A stretch of 64,000 nucleotides of DNA from Burkholderia cepacia (GCF_001718835.1 NZ_CP013444.1:992001-1056000), one strand, 5' to 3'. Shown: positions 44,837 to 54,477, counted from the stretch's first letter. Numbers and translations are program-made. The notes: generated by a model from the letters alone, not told the origin.

Positions 44837-45712
44837 ATGGTAGTTATCCTAAATATAATGAGTTATGTCTGCCTCTTGATGCTGATCGCTTTGGGGCTCG
44901 CCATTGTTTTCGGCATGATGGACATCGTGAATCTCGCGCACGCAGAGTGGGTCACGATCGGCGCCTACACGCTGGCAGTGGCGCAATCGTTGGGCGGGCC
45001 GCATGCGTTTTGGCTGGCGTTGTTTGCGGCGCCTGCGGTGGGTGCGGTGCTCGGATGGTGCCTTGAGCGCCTCGTGATCCGGCTGCTCTATGACCGGCCG
45101 CTCGACACGCTGCTTGCCACCTACGCGATCAGCCTGATCGTCCAGAAGGCCCTCGAGCTGATCTTCGGCACCCATCCAATGCTGGTGTACGCGCCGTTGA
45201 GCGGGGCGCTTCCCGTGCCCGGGGGCAGTTATCCGGCCTATCGACTCTTCGTGATTGGCGTGGCAGTGGCGGTGCCGGCCGGTTGCTGGCTGCTGTTCGC
45301 CTACACGCGTTTCGGTACGCAACTGCGTGCAGTGATCCAGCATCCTGCGATGGCCGAGGCGGTCGGCATCGACACGCGGCGGCTGAACCGACTGGCGTTC
45401 TGTGGCGGGGCCGCGCTCGCGTCGCTGGCCGGCGTACTTGTCGCGCCGATGGTCTCGGTGGAGTCCCACCTTGGCGTCGCTTATCTGGCCAAGTCGTTCT
45501 TCGTGATCGTTTTGGGTGGTATCGGTTCGATCGCCGGCAGTCTGCTGGGCAGCGCCGTCGTTGGCACCGCCGAAACGCTGCTCAGCTATCACGTAGATCC
45601 GTCGCTCGCCTCGGCGATCGTGCTGATCCTGTCCATTGTTCTGATCCGGTTCCGCCCACAAGGCCTGTTGCCTAGCTTCAGCGCCGCTCATCAGCTCCAC
45701 GGTAAAGGTTAA
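44837..45712 (+). CDS. ABC transporter permease, LivH/UrtB type
   Basis: 291 residues with about eight membrane segments and the family sequence GLAIVFGMMDIVNLAHAEWV near the N-terminus. One of two permeases of a hydrophobic amino acid/amide uptake system. First gene of a plus-strand operon (permease-permease-ATPase-ATPase-binding protein), with the second permease three bases later. Confidence 0.9.
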   Translation: MVVILNIMSYVCLLMLIALGLAIVFGMMDIVNLAHAEWVTIGAYTLAVAQSLGGPHAFWLALFAAPAVGAVLGWCLERLVIRLLYDRPLDTLLATYAISLIVQKALELIFGTHPMLVYAPLSGALPVPGGSYPAYRLFVIGVAVAVPAGCWLLFAYTRFGTQLRAVIQHPAMAEAVGIDTRRLNRLAFCGGAALASLAGVLVAPMVSVESHLGVAYLAKSFFVIVLGGIGSIAGSLLGSAVVGTAETLLSYHVDPSLASAIVLILSIVLIRFRPQGLLPSFSAAHQLHGKG

Positions 45713-45715
45713 GTC

Positions 45716-46789
45716 ATGCTCCAACAACCTTTTGCGCGCACGCGCCGCTGGCTGTCGCAGCCGGCGATCAGTATCGAAGACGCCTCTCCAATGGCAATCG
45801 GCGTAGCGATTGTTGTTACCGCATTGATCTTGCCGTTTTGCCTGGGGCCCTACCTGCTCTCGACCGTGCGCGACGCGCTGATCATGGGGCTGCTCGCACT
45901 GAGCTACGACTTGCTGTGGGGCAGGGCCGGTGTGCTCACGCTCGGGCATACGACCTTCTTCGGACTCGGCGCGTACGGTTTTGCAGTCGCCACCGTGCAG
46001 TTTGGGCAGACGGCCGCCATCGGAATGATCGCGGGGCTGGTCTGCGCGATGGCCGTCGCGGCCGTGCTGGGCTACTTTCTCCTGTTCGCGGGTGTCCGGC
46101 TGCACTTCTTCGCCATTATCAGCATGGCCGTGCTGATTATTGTCCAGCAACTGGCGACGAGCTGGCAGTCGGTCACGGGCGGCGACACGGGCCTCCTAGG
46201 TATTCCGGGATTGTCCTTGTCACTGGCCGGGCACACGCTCGATTTGAGCGGAGCGCGCGGCTCCTGGTACACGGTAACGGCCGCGCTCGCCGTGCTGCTC
46301 GTCGCGATCTGGCTCGTGTGCCGCAGTCGGTACGGCAAGGTTCTGGCTGCGATCGCGACCAACGAATGGCGCGCGAAGGCCTGCGGTTATCACACGTCGG
46401 GACACCTGTTGCTGGTGTTCGTCGTCTCAGCCGGACTCGCTGCGGTCGCGGGAACGTTGATGGCCGCCTGCTCGGGGGTAGTGGCGCCGGACGTGTTCTC
46501 GCCGGTACTGGCCACCGAAGTGATTCTCTGGGTCGCCGTCGGTGGTAGAGGTACGCTCGGCGGTCCCGTGCTCGCCGCCGTCGGGTTGACGCTGCTCAAG
46601 CAGACCGTATCGAGCGCAAGCACTGACGGATGGCCGCTGCTGCTCGGCGCATTGTTCCTCGGCTGCGTGCTGTTCCTGCCCAATGGTGTACGGCTCGGTG
46701 GCTTGATCGCTGGCGCGCGTCGATTCGGTCGGAGTCGACGGGGACGCAGTCCCTTGCATCGTGCCGGACGTGTGGAAGGAGGGCGGTAA
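45716..46789 (+). CDS. ABC transporter permease, LivM/UrtC type
   Basis: 357 residues with eight to ten membrane segments and the family marks LSYDLLWGRAGVLTLGHTTF and ILWVAVGGRGTLGGPVLAAV. Its stop TAA shares a base with the ATPase start (46789). Confidence 0.9.
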   Translation: MLQQPFARTRRWLSQPAISIEDASPMAIGVAIVVTALILPFCLGPYLLSTVRDALIMGLLALSYDLLWGRAGVLTLGHTTFFGLGAYGFAVATVQFGQTAAIGMIAGLVCAMAVAAVLGYFLLFAGVRLHFFAIISMAVLIIVQQLATSWQSVTGGDTGLLGIPGLSLSLAGHTLDLSGARGSWYTVTAALAVLLVAIWLVCRSRYGKVLAAIATNEWRAKACGYHTSGHLLLVFVVSAGLAAVAGTLMAACSGVVAPDVFSPVLATEVILWVAVGGRGTLGGPVLAAVGLTLLKQTVSSASTDGWPLLLGALFLGCVLFLPNGVRLGGLIAGARRFGRSRRGRSPLHRAGRVEGGR

Positions 46790-47523
46790 TGGACACGCCG
46801 TTGATGAAAGGTGAGAGGTTGCAACGCACGTTCGGCGGCATTCACGCGGTCGACAACGTCGACGTCTCGATTGGTGCGCGCGACCTGCTGTGCGTGATTG
46901 GCCCGAACGGCGCTGGCAAAAGCACGCTGGTCGGACTGTTGTCCGGCGCGAACGCACCGGGCTCCGGGGAGTTGTATCTTGCCGGCGAGCGGGTGACCGG
47001 CAGGCCGATGCACCAGTTCTGCCGAAGCGGCGTGGTCCGCAAGTTCCAGGGCACCAACACATTCCTCTCAATGAGCGTGCGCGAGAACCTCATCGTCGCC
47101 GGTCTCGGCGTCGCCGCGTACCGGGACACGCCTATGCCCGACCCGGACGCGATTCTGTACGAGATCGGACTGTCGGCCCAGGCGGATCTGCGCGCGATGG
47201 CCCTACCGCATGGCGAACGCCAGTGGCTTGAGATCGGCATGGCGATGATGTGCCAACCCGCGTTGCTCTTGCTCGATGAGCCGGCCGCCGGCCTGTCGGC
47301 CAATGACGCCCAGCGTCTCGTGCGCCTGATCCATCGTCTGCGCGAGCACTGTGCGGTGCTCGCGATCGAGCACGACCTGAGCTTTGTCGAGGCACTGCAG
47401 TGCGAGACCTGGGTCATGCACCGCGGCCAGATCGTGCGACAAGGTTCCTATGCAGACATCGCGCGCGATGAAGAAATCCGGCGCATCTATCTCGGTCAGG
47501 GAGCAGGCCATGTTACACGTTGA
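46789..47523 (+). CDS. ABC transporter ATPase, LivG/UrtD type
   Basis: 244 residues. The Walker A is GPNGAGKSTLVGLL; a LivG-specific Gln-loop region (KFQGTNTFLSMSV) follows, then a signature region LPHGERQWLEIGMAM and Walker B LLLDEPAAGLS. The usual LSGG is LPHG, as is common in this subfamily. It overlaps the second ATPase gene. Confidence 0.9.
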   Translation: MDTPLMKGERLQRTFGGIHAVDNVDVSIGARDLLCVIGPNGAGKSTLVGLLSGANAPGSGELYLAGERVTGRPMHQFCRSGVVRKFQGTNTFLSMSVRENLIVAGLGVAAYRDTPMPDPDAILYEIGLSAQADLRAMALPHGERQWLEIGMAMMCQPALLLLDEPAAGLSANDAQRLVRLIHRLREHCAVLAIEHDLSFVEALQCETWVMHRGQIVRQGSYADIARDEEIRRIYLGQGAGHVTR

Positions 47524-48280
47524 GAATCTGTCGGCCGGTTATGGCGACGTCGCGGTGCTGCATCAGATCGACCTCGACGTCAGGCCAAACGAAGTCGTCG
47601 GCGTGCTCGGCTGCAATGGCGCGGGCAAGACGACCCTGGTCAAAGCGATCATGGGCTTGCTGCCACGCGTGAAAGGCGAGATGCAGTTTCAGGGGCAATC
47701 CATTAACGGCCTGCGTACCCATGCGATCGCCCGGCGCGGCATCGGGCTGGTCCCGCAGGGGCGCTGGATTTTCCCCAAGCTGACCGTGCGCGAGAACCTC
47801 ATGATGGGCACGCAGGCCGCTGGCGGTGGGGAGATCCTCAATGAGGTGTTCGAGTATTTCCCCATTCTCAAGTCCCGGCTTGGGCAGCACGGCGGCACGC
47901 TATCAGGCGGTGAGCAGCAGGTGCTGGCGATTGCCCGCGCGCTGTGCGGCCGGCCGAAACTGCTGTTGCTGGACGAACCGTCCGACGGCGTGCAGCCGAA
48001 TCTGGTCGAGTTGATCGGCGAGGTTATCCCGACACTGTGTCGCCGATCGCAGCTTTCCGTGCTCCTCGTCGAGCAAAACCTTGATCTCGTGTTGCGTAGC
48101 GCCCAGCGCTGCATTGTGCTCAAGAACGGGCGACTCGCACATGCAGGACCCGTTGAGCCCCGACGCGGCGCCGCCGGCGCTCACCCGTTAGCGCAATACC
48201 TGTCGCCGGCTGCCGAGCCGGACACACCTTCAATGCCTGCGCCACATTCGACGCATTCTCACCTGGATCTCACCCGATGA
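47510..48280 (+). CDS. ABC transporter ATPase, LivF/UrtE type
   Basis: 256 residues from ATG 47510. Walker A GCNGAGKTTLVKAI, signature LSGGEQQVLAIARAL and Walker B LLLDEPSDGV. The phrase LDEPSDGVQPNLV is characteristic of UrtE-like proteins in urea/amide transporters. It overlaps the binding-protein gene by four bases. Confidence 0.9.
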   Translation: MLHVENLSAGYGDVAVLHQIDLDVRPNEVVGVLGCNGAGKTTLVKAIMGLLPRVKGEMQFQGQSINGLRTHAIARRGIGLVPQGRWIFPKLTVRENLMMGTQAAGGGEILNEVFEYFPILKSRLGQHGGTLSGGEQQVLAIARALCGRPKLLLLDEPSDGVQPNLVELIGEVIPTLCRRSQLSVLLVEQNLDLVLRSAQRCIVLKNGRLAHAGPVEPRRGAAGAHPLAQYLSPAAEPDTPSMPAPHSTHSHLDLTR

Positions 48281-49467
48281 AGACCACGATGAACCGCCGT
48301 GCCTTTACCCGAACCGCCTTATTCAGCGCCGTCGGCGCACTCACGACTTCCGCCGTACCGTCGTGGGCGCGGACCGCTACGCCGCTCAAGGTCGGCCTGC
48401 TTGCGCCGCTGAGCGGCCCGCTCACGCGCGTGGGCGAGACCAACCGCAACTGCGCGAAGTTGGCCATCGACGAAATCAATGCTGCTGGCGGACTGCTGGG
48501 CCGTCCGCTGCAATTGAGCGTCGAGGATACCCAGATGTCGACTGCCGTGACGCTGCAAAAAGCGCGGCAGTTGTTGATGCGCGACGAGGTCGCGGTTTTG
48601 ACCGGCATGGTGCTGCCGTCGGAGCGTGAAGCCGCACTGCAGGCCGCCAAGTCCGCCGGACGCCTCGTCATCTACCCGAACTTCGACGAGGGGCGATGCG
48701 ACCCGCACCTGCTGACCACTGGCCTGGCCGTCAACCAGCGCGTCGACCCGCTGATCGGCTGGCTGATGCGCCAGGGTGGCCGCTCGGTCTGTGCGGTGGT
48801 CTCGGACATTGGCAGCAACCGCAAGGTACTGGTGCCCGAGCTGCAGGCGGCGGTGAAGCGTCACGGCGGGCAGTTTCTCAACGTGTACTGGTTGCCGTTC
48901 GGCACGCGCGACTACGGGGCCGTGCTGCAGCAGCTCGCCAGCGAGCACCCGCAGATTGTCTGGCACAGCATCGGCGACGATCCGGTTACGTTCGTGAAGC
49001 AGTATCGGTCTTTCGGCATGAAGCCGCAGCTCGCGACCGACATCGCACACGAATCACTGTCGATCGCGACCGCTGGCGCGTCGACTGGGATCGTAGGGGT
49101 GTCGTCTTACTTCATGAGTCTGGATAACCCCGAGAACCGGGATTTTCTCGCGCGCTATACCGCGCACGCGGCCGGCCCACATGATCCGAGACTGGGCCCG
49201 TATGCGACGGTGCTGCCACACGGGGAGTGTACTTACGCCGGGATACGCCTGTTCGCAGAGGCGGTCAAGGCGGCTGGCAGCGTCGACGTGGCTCGCGTGA
49301 AGGCTGCGCTGCCGGGCGTATCGCTGAGCCTGCCGCGTGGCAAGACGGGCGTGAGCCGGGACGGCGATCACGTGATGTGTCAAACCCGCATCGGGCGCGC
49401 CCTGGCGGACAACAGCTTTGCGATTCTGGACTCGGCCAGGCCGATCCTGCCCACGTGCGAAGGATAG
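48277..49467 (+). CDS. Periplasmic binding protein, urea/amide type
   Basis: 396 residues, type 1 periplasmic-binding fold of the FmdD/UrtA/AmiC group: PLKVGLLAPLSGPLTRVGET, INAAGGLLGRPLQLSVEDTQ and a late PHGECTYAGIRLFAEAV. The N-terminus has a twin-arginine stretch (NRRAFTRTALF), so export may use Tat. It delivers the ligand to the permeases encoded upstream. The adjacent amidases suggest an amide or urea-like ligand. Confidence 0.87.
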   Translation: MKTTMNRRAFTRTALFSAVGALTTSAVPSWARTATPLKVGLLAPLSGPLTRVGETNRNCAKLAIDEINAAGGLLGRPLQLSVEDTQMSTAVTLQKARQLLMRDEVAVLTGMVLPSEREAALQAAKSAGRLVIYPNFDEGRCDPHLLTTGLAVNQRVDPLIGWLMRQGGRSVCAVVSDIGSNRKVLVPELQAAVKRHGGQFLNVYWLPFGTRDYGAVLQQLASEHPQIVWHSIGDDPVTFVKQYRSFGMKPQLATDIAHESLSIATAGASTGIVGVSSYFMSLDNPENRDFLARYTAHAAGPHDPRLGPYATVLPHGECTYAGIRLFAEAVKAAGSVDVARVKAALPGVSLSLPRGKTGVSRDGDHVMCQTRIGRALADNSFAILDSARPILPTCEG

Positions 49468-49519
49468 CTGCTGCACGTGTCGATTCGGCATTTTTTCTTT
49501 CTGATAATTAGGAATACAT

Positions 49520-50932
49520 ATGAGCGACGTAATCGAAATGAGCGTCAGTCAGTTGATCGCTGCCTATCGATGCCGTGCACTTTCACCCGTTGAGGTCATG
49601 TGTGCGGTGCTGGACCGGGTCGCACGGTTCAATCCCATCGTGAACGGCGTGTGTAGTCTTGACGAGGACAGTGCGCTCGCTGCCGCCCGTGAGTCGGAGC
49701 GGCGCTGGATGCGAAGCGAGCCCAGCGGATTGCTGGATGGTGTGCCGGTCTCGGTCAAGGACCTGATTGCCGTGCAGGGATTACCGACCCGGTACGGTTC
49801 GTGTACGTCGGCGAGCGCCCCGGCAGTCGAGGATGCCCCCGCCGTTGCGCGGCTGCGGCAGGCCGGTGCACTGCTGTTCGGCAAAACCACGACCTCGGAG
49901 TTTGGCAATAAGATTGTCACGGACAGTCCGCTTACCGGCATTACACGCAATCCGTGGGACTTGCGGCGCTCGCCGGGCGGCAGCAGCGGTGGATCCGCGG
50001 TAGCGGTTGCGCTCGGCGTAGGGCCGCTGTCGCTGGCCACCGACGGTGGCGGTTCGATCCGCGTTCCAGCCTGCTGGAGCGGCGTGGTGGGAATGAAACC
50101 GACGTTCGATCGGGTGCCTACCGGGGCGGCAGGGAGCTGGACTGGCCTGTCAACGCTCGGACCGATGGCGCGCACCGTGAGCGACGCGGCGCTGATGCTC
50201 ACCGTGATGGCGCGCGAAAGCGACGCGCGCTGTCCCGCTTGTGCCTGCCTGGATGTCCGTGTCGGTCTGGACGACGGCATCGCCGGTTTGCGTATTGCCT
50301 ATTGCCCCGCGCCTGCGGGTGTACAGGTTGAGCCCGACATTGCCAATGCCGTCCGGCACGCGGTGGAGCTACTTGAGGCGCTCGGGGCAACCATCGAGGA
50401 AACGGACGTGGCGCCGCTCGCGGGCTATGTGGAGAGCCGCATGCACGCGATCCAGTGGGCCGTGTTCTTTTCCCAGCGGGTCAGGCAGCTCCATTTTTCC
50501 GCGCGGCCGCAGCTCGATTCGGACGTGCGTGTGCTTGCCGAGACGGGCGATAGCATCAGCACCTCGAGCTTCGTCGATGCGCTTCAGGCGCGCCACGCCC
50601 TCACGGTTGCAATGGCCGCGTTCTTCGAAGCGTACGACCTGCTGGTGACACCGACGTTCCACTGCGGCCCGCCGCTCGCGCCGGGGCTGCCCGAACATCA
50701 GCGCATGGCGCCGCCCTTGACGTCATGGTGCAACCAGACCGGGCTGCCTGCGGCGAGCGTGCCCTGTGGTTTGCCGGCGGGAGTGCCAACCGGACTACAG
50801 ATCATCGGACCGCGGGGCCGCGATGCGCTAGTCCTGCGTGCGGCCCGTGCGTACGAATCCGCACGCGGTCCGTTTCTGGCGCCGGTAGAGGCCATGCGAG
50901 ACCAGACTGGGGACGCGGAGGTTCGCGCGTGA
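49520..50932 (+). CDS. Amidase-signature enzyme 2
   Basis: 470 residues. Triad regions: GVPVSVKDLIAVQG (Lys), GGSSGGSAVAVALG (cis-Ser) and ATDGGGSIRVPACWSG (nucleophile Ser). A paralogue of the amidase at 42576. It is in the transporter operon, 52 bases after the binding protein, and overlaps the next gene (GTGA). It probably hydrolyses the imported amide in the cytoplasm. Confidence 0.88.
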   Translation: MSDVIEMSVSQLIAAYRCRALSPVEVMCAVLDRVARFNPIVNGVCSLDEDSALAAARESERRWMRSEPSGLLDGVPVSVKDLIAVQGLPTRYGSCTSASAPAVEDAPAVARLRQAGALLFGKTTTSEFGNKIVTDSPLTGITRNPWDLRRSPGGSSGGSAVAVALGVGPLSLATDGGGSIRVPACWSGVVGMKPTFDRVPTGAAGSWTGLSTLGPMARTVSDAALMLTVMARESDARCPACACLDVRVGLDDGIAGLRIAYCPAPAGVQVEPDIANAVRHAVELLEALGATIEETDVAPLAGYVESRMHAIQWAVFFSQRVRQLHFSARPQLDSDVRVLAETGDSISTSSFVDALQARHALTVAMAAFFEAYDLLVTPTFHCGPPLAPGLPEHQRMAPPLTSWCNQTGLPAASVPCGLPAGVPTGLQIIGPRGRDALVLRAARAYESARGPFLAPVEAMRDQTGDAEVRA

Positions 50933-51483
50933 ATTCACCCATCACCAAAATTGTCGTCCACCTCCTCGAGCGGCGCACCGAGTTGCACGTACCGGTTGAC
51001 CCGCCACATCGGCAGGTCGTGGCGGCGGCAGTTCTCCGATTCGACAAATGGCGCGCGGACGCGCCGCGCACGGCGCTCGAGCCGCTCTATGAACTCGGCG
51101 CCGAGCTCGGTACGTTGCTGACTGGACGTGCGCGATGGGTACTGGATGTCGCGCCATCGGCGATCCAAGCCTACGGCAAGGCCGCGCTGGTGGGCAGTGC
51201 GGTGCCGCTGGAGTGTGCGGCGGCGCTCCTGCATCCGCGCATGGGTAAGGCCATGCGCGCGAGCTTGCCTGGCGCCACGTCGCTGATCCCGTCGGTGACC
51301 AAGCGCGCCGCGCCAGGCGCGTGCTTGGACATCCCGTTGCACGGGAGCACCGACATGTGGAGCTTCGACCACTTCGACACGGTATCGCTGGCGCTGGCCG
51401 ACGCGCCTGCGTCGAACGAGATCGTGGTGGCGGTCGCGCTGGCCGACAGCGGTCGACCGCTCGCGCGGGTGCGACCGGACTGA
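50929..51483 (+). CDS. AA_synth (DUF1185) family protein
   Basis: 184 residues from GTG 50929, overlapping the amidase stop. The pattern RQVVAAAVLRF, AYGKAALVGSAVPLECAAAL, LHPRMGKAMRASLPGATSLI, IPSVTKRAAPG and ASNEIVVAVALADSGRPLAR matches the small family named 'amino acid synthesis' (Pfam AA_synth). The biochemical function is not established. Genes of this family often accompany amidases and amide/peptide transporters, which fits here. Confidence 0.83.
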   Translation: MNSPITKIVVHLLERRTELHVPVDPPHRQVVAAAVLRFDKWRADAPRTALEPLYELGAELGTLLTGRARWVLDVAPSAIQAYGKAALVGSAVPLECAAALLHPRMGKAMRASLPGATSLIPSVTKRAAPGACLDIPLHGSTDMWSFDHFDTVSLALADAPASNEIVVAVALADSGRPLARVRPD

Positions 51484-51545
51484 ACCACAGCCGCCGCCTA
51501 GATACCGCGACACGGACAAACAATCACAAAGAGGAAGGAGACGTC

Positions 51546-52583
51546 ATGCAGATAAGAAAATTTCGGGGTAGCGCAGGGAAGTGGGCGGTCATGTTGGGCA
51601 TGTGCACATCCGCCGGGATCGCACATGCACAATCATCGGTCTCGCTGTACGGCTTGGCTGACGCATTCGTTGGCGAACTGCATCCGGCTGGTGCAGCTGG
51701 CAATGCATGGCAGGTGGGTTCTGGCGGGATGACGACTTCGTACTGGGGGATGTCCGGCGCGGAGGATCTGGGCGGCGGCATGAAGGCCATCTTCACGCTC
51801 GAGAGTTTCTATCGTATCAACGGCGGTCAGGCCGGCTCGTTTCCGGGGCAGTCATTTTTTGGGCGGAATGCCTTCGTTGGTTTGAGCGGCCATTTTGGGG
51901 AGTTGACGCTGGGGCGCAATACGGCGCCGCTGTTCGTCTCGACGCTGCTGTTCAATCCGTTCGGTAATTCATTCGTCTTCTCGCCGATCGTCGTGCACAG
52001 TTTTCTCGGCTCGGCCATGGGCGCTGCGTCGCTCCAGAGCGATACGGCGATCGACGATTCGATCCTTTATCAGACGCCCGAGGTGGGCGGCCTGTCGGGC
52101 AGCCTGCTTTACAGCAACGCCGGCGTCGCCGGTCATGTCGGGCAGGCCAACTATAGCGCGAACGTGCTGTACTTCGCCGGCCCGTTTTCGGCTACGGCCG
52201 CCGTGCAGAGTCTGCACACGGCATCGCTGTTTCTCAACGGCGCCACGGCCCAGACCGCCTGGATGGTGGGTGGCGCGTATCGGTTGCGTGCGGTCAAGCT
52301 GTTCGCGCAGTACCAACGCGTGGACAACAACAATCACGTCACGGACGACACGGTGCAGATCGGAGCAAGCGTTCGAATCGGGCTCGGGAGCGTACTGATG
52401 TCGTGGGCGGGAACACAGCGACGCCCGTCGGTTGGGAATCGTATCCGTTGGTCGACGGCCGCGCTCGGCTACGACTACCCACTGTCGAAGCGGACCGATG
52501 TGTATGCAGCTTGGCGTTATGACACGATCACGCGTGTGTCGTCAGGAAATAGCGTGGGCGCCGGGATACGGGTCAAGTTTTGA
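51546..52583 (+). CDS. OmpC-type porin of the amide module
   Basis: 345 residues with a signal peptide (GKWAVMLGMCTSAGIAHA, then QSSVSLYGLADAF), beta-barrel repeats, SYWGMSGAEDLGGGMKAIF and a C-terminal Phe (GIRVKF). Start ATG 51546 with GAGGAAGGAG upstream. Sixty-two bases after the AA_synth gene and probably the last gene of the operon: a dedicated outer-membrane channel for the substrate. Distinct from the chromosomal porin at 13976. Confidence 0.9.
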   Translation: MQIRKFRGSAGKWAVMLGMCTSAGIAHAQSSVSLYGLADAFVGELHPAGAAGNAWQVGSGGMTTSYWGMSGAEDLGGGMKAIFTLESFYRINGGQAGSFPGQSFFGRNAFVGLSGHFGELTLGRNTAPLFVSTLLFNPFGNSFVFSPIVVHSFLGSAMGAASLQSDTAIDDSILYQTPEVGGLSGSLLYSNAGVAGHVGQANYSANVLYFAGPFSATAAVQSLHTASLFLNGATAQTAWMVGGAYRLRAVKLFAQYQRVDNNNHVTDDTVQIGASVRIGLGSVLMSWAGTQRRPSVGNRIRWSTAALGYDYPLSKRTDVYAAWRYDTITRVSSGNSVGAGIRVKF

Positions 52584-52736
52584 GCCGCACTATGCCGTTG
52601 CGGCGGAACGCGGCCGGGCCGGCTATCCGACCTCGGCCGCCTCGTGCGTGCTCGATTCGAGATAACCGGATGCATTCGGCTCGATGTGAGGCTCGCGGTA
52701 TCATGTCGCAACGTCATCACGAATACTTCATGGCTC

Positions 52737-53195
52737 ATGGTTTTGCCGAAAGTCAGGCGCGCTGATCGCAAGCCGCTCACGAAAAGCGACCTCCTGCCTT
52801 TGCCGACTGCGAAGGTCCGTGCGTTGTCTCTCGAAAATCATATGGCGCTAGCCGCGATACGGGCCGGTCATGGGGGAGAAGAGCAAATCAGTTGTCTGCT
52901 ACGAGTCGTCTATCTCGCGTTCTATATGCGCGGCGAGACCGAGGCGGGAGCAGATCTGAGTGTTTACCGGCAAGCCGAGGCCGCTTTGGACGCATGCATT
53001 GCACGCGCGGAGCAGGGCACCGCTTGGCTGTTGCTCGATCGTGAGCAGTCGACGATCGAGCAGATCTTGGTCGTTCATGACGAACAGTTGGCGGCCGTGC
53101 CGATGCACAGGTACTGCGCCGCTTGGGAAAACCTTCAACGATTCATGACCGGGCAGATCCGGTCACCCATTCCGACGCTGAATGTGCCGTCGTGA
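52737..53195 (+). CDS. Conserved hypothetical protein of mobile elements
   Basis: 152 residues from ATG 52737; other starts are possible. The sequence reads LTKSDLLPLPTAKVRALSLE, then a helical region HMALAAIRAGHGGEEQISCL. I believe similar proteins sit near regulators on Burkholderiales plasmids and ICEs, but I cannot name a family. It starts the transfer-side gene set of the ICE. Confidence 0.6.
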   Translation: MVLPKVRRADRKPLTKSDLLPLPTAKVRALSLENHMALAAIRAGHGGEEQISCLLRVVYLAFYMRGETEAGADLSVYRQAEAALDACIARAEQGTAWLLLDREQSTIEQILVVHDEQLAAVPMHRYCAAWENLQRFMTGQIRSPIPTLNVPS

Positions 53196-53473
53196 GATAG
53201 AACAGTCTCTCGCAAAAATACCCTGAGATCTTCCTCCCAGCCTGCGGGGCAAGCGCGACGTCGGTCGCTGCGGAAGGTCGCGTCAACGCGCAATGGCCTT
53301 GCAGCGACACGGATGCGACGGGCCACGGGCACGCGATATGCGATCTTCGCCGAGATGCCGTGCTGAACCGACGGAATGTCCCGTCGATAAGACGGGTTTG
53401 GCGACGGGTCGCCTTTACTGCTTGAATGCCCTTCAGTTCCGGCCATGTTCGTGCCGGGTATGGAGGGCGAATC

Positions 53474-53722
53474 ATGTCTTGGAATGATGACGGAACGCGC
53501 ACGATCTTGCGCCGACGACAGGTCGAGCAGTGCACGGGTCTATCCAGATCGACGATCTATAAACGCATGCGAGACGGAACGTTCCCGCCCGCCATTCCGC
53601 TCGGCGGGAGGATGGTAGGGTGGCGGGCAGCGGATATCGAACAGTTCTTGGCAAATCCTGCGCGATATCGGGCTTCCCAGGTGCACGAGGCGGAAGAGCA
53701 GGGAGGCGGCGGTGAAGCGTGA
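53474..53722 (+). CDS. AlpA-family DNA-binding regulator / excisionase-like
   Basis: 82 residues. The AlpA/MerR-like helix-turn-helix LRRRQVEQCTGLSRSTIYKR is followed by the wing FPPAIPLGGRMVGWRAADIE. AlpA proteins activate integrase or act as excisionases. GGAGGG lies just before ATG 53474. It overlaps the next gene by 11 bases. Confidence 0.87.
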   Translation: MSWNDDGTRTILRRRQVEQCTGLSRSTIYKRMRDGTFPPAIPLGGRMVGWRAADIEQFLANPARYRASQVHEAEEQGGGGEA

Positions 53723-54023
53723 TGAGCAGCTGTCGCTCGATGAGCGTCTTCGTAACTGGGGGCAGTCGAATCGCGGTGCGTACGATCCCGTCGATGCCGA
53801 GTGCGTGACCCGCGCATGGCGAACGCTGTCGCCACGACATCGGGATTTTCTGCAGATGGTCTACCTCTGGCATGCGAGCCGAGAAGTCGTGTGTCGACGG
53901 CTGAAGATTGTTCGCCACCCCCGTCACCTTTTCGATCTCGAACTCCGTGCGGCGCGGTCCGCGCTTGCTCGCGCCCTTGAGGCGGGCGAGACACAACAGG
54001 GACATTCCCGGGACGAGTGTTAG
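53712..54023 (+). CDS. Small helical DNA-binding-like protein
   Basis: 103 residues starting GTG 53712. The middle segment WRTLSPRHRDFLQMVYLWHA and REVVCRRLKIV resembles a sigma-70 region 4 or phage antiterminator helix-turn-helix. The family is uncertain. Translationally coupled to the AlpA-type gene, so probably part of ICE control. Confidence 0.65.
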   Translation: MKRDEQLSLDERLRNWGQSNRGAYDPVDAECVTRAWRTLSPRHRDFLQMVYLWHASREVVCRRLKIVRHPRHLFDLELRAARSALARALEAGETQQGHSRDEC

Positions 54024-54333
54024 GCGATTTCCATTGTATGGGCGCTGCTCGTGCGGTATGAATCGTAGCCGCTTCATGATGATGCGTCGTGGACAAGCTC
54101 GCGTTCACTCCAAACGCGAAATAAATATAGGAACAGCGAGGAGCTCCGCGACGCGACAGGGAACTCGGGTCATCCCGTTGACGAACGTCGGCTCTTGAAT
54201 CGGCGTGACGGCTGACCTACAGTGAAGCCAACAATCTGATCCGGTCAACGTGCGTAGCACGACCGAGTACGCGTCAGCGGCCCCGCAGCATCAATGTCTG
54301 ACTGATGGAGTGGCGTGCCGTAGCGCGCGTGAG

Positions 54334-54356
54334 AAAGCCTGCAACCGCAGGCTTTT
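54334..54356 (+). terminator. Rho-independent terminator 1 of the leader
   Basis: Arms AAAGCCTGC (54334-54342) and GCAGGCTTT (54347-54355) with an AACC loop, followed by T. Confidence 0.75.
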
Positions 54357-54390
54357 ACGTTTTCTGACGTGGTTTCAAGATTCCCCGTTG

Positions 54391-54430
54391 AACCCGCAGT
54401 GGCCTTCGTGGTGCTGCGGGTTCTCTTTTT
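54391..54430 (+). terminator. Rho-independent terminator 2 of the leader
   Basis: Arms AACCCGCAG (54391-54399) and CTGCGGGTT (54414-54422), then CTCTTTTT. It lies 48 bases before the ParA-like start, so it could attenuate the transfer operon. Confidence 0.75.
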
Positions 54431-54477
54431 CATGCAATGACGTCGATGCTCGGAGCTCAATCCGAGGAACGACGGTC

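Larger units (their letters stand above)
54024..54477. other. Leader region before the ParA-like gene
   Basis: About 450 bases with no supported gene. It holds two strong terminator-like hairpins (54334 and 54391). A promoter, an attenuator or an oriT could be here; I see no clear oriT signature. Confidence 0.5.
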
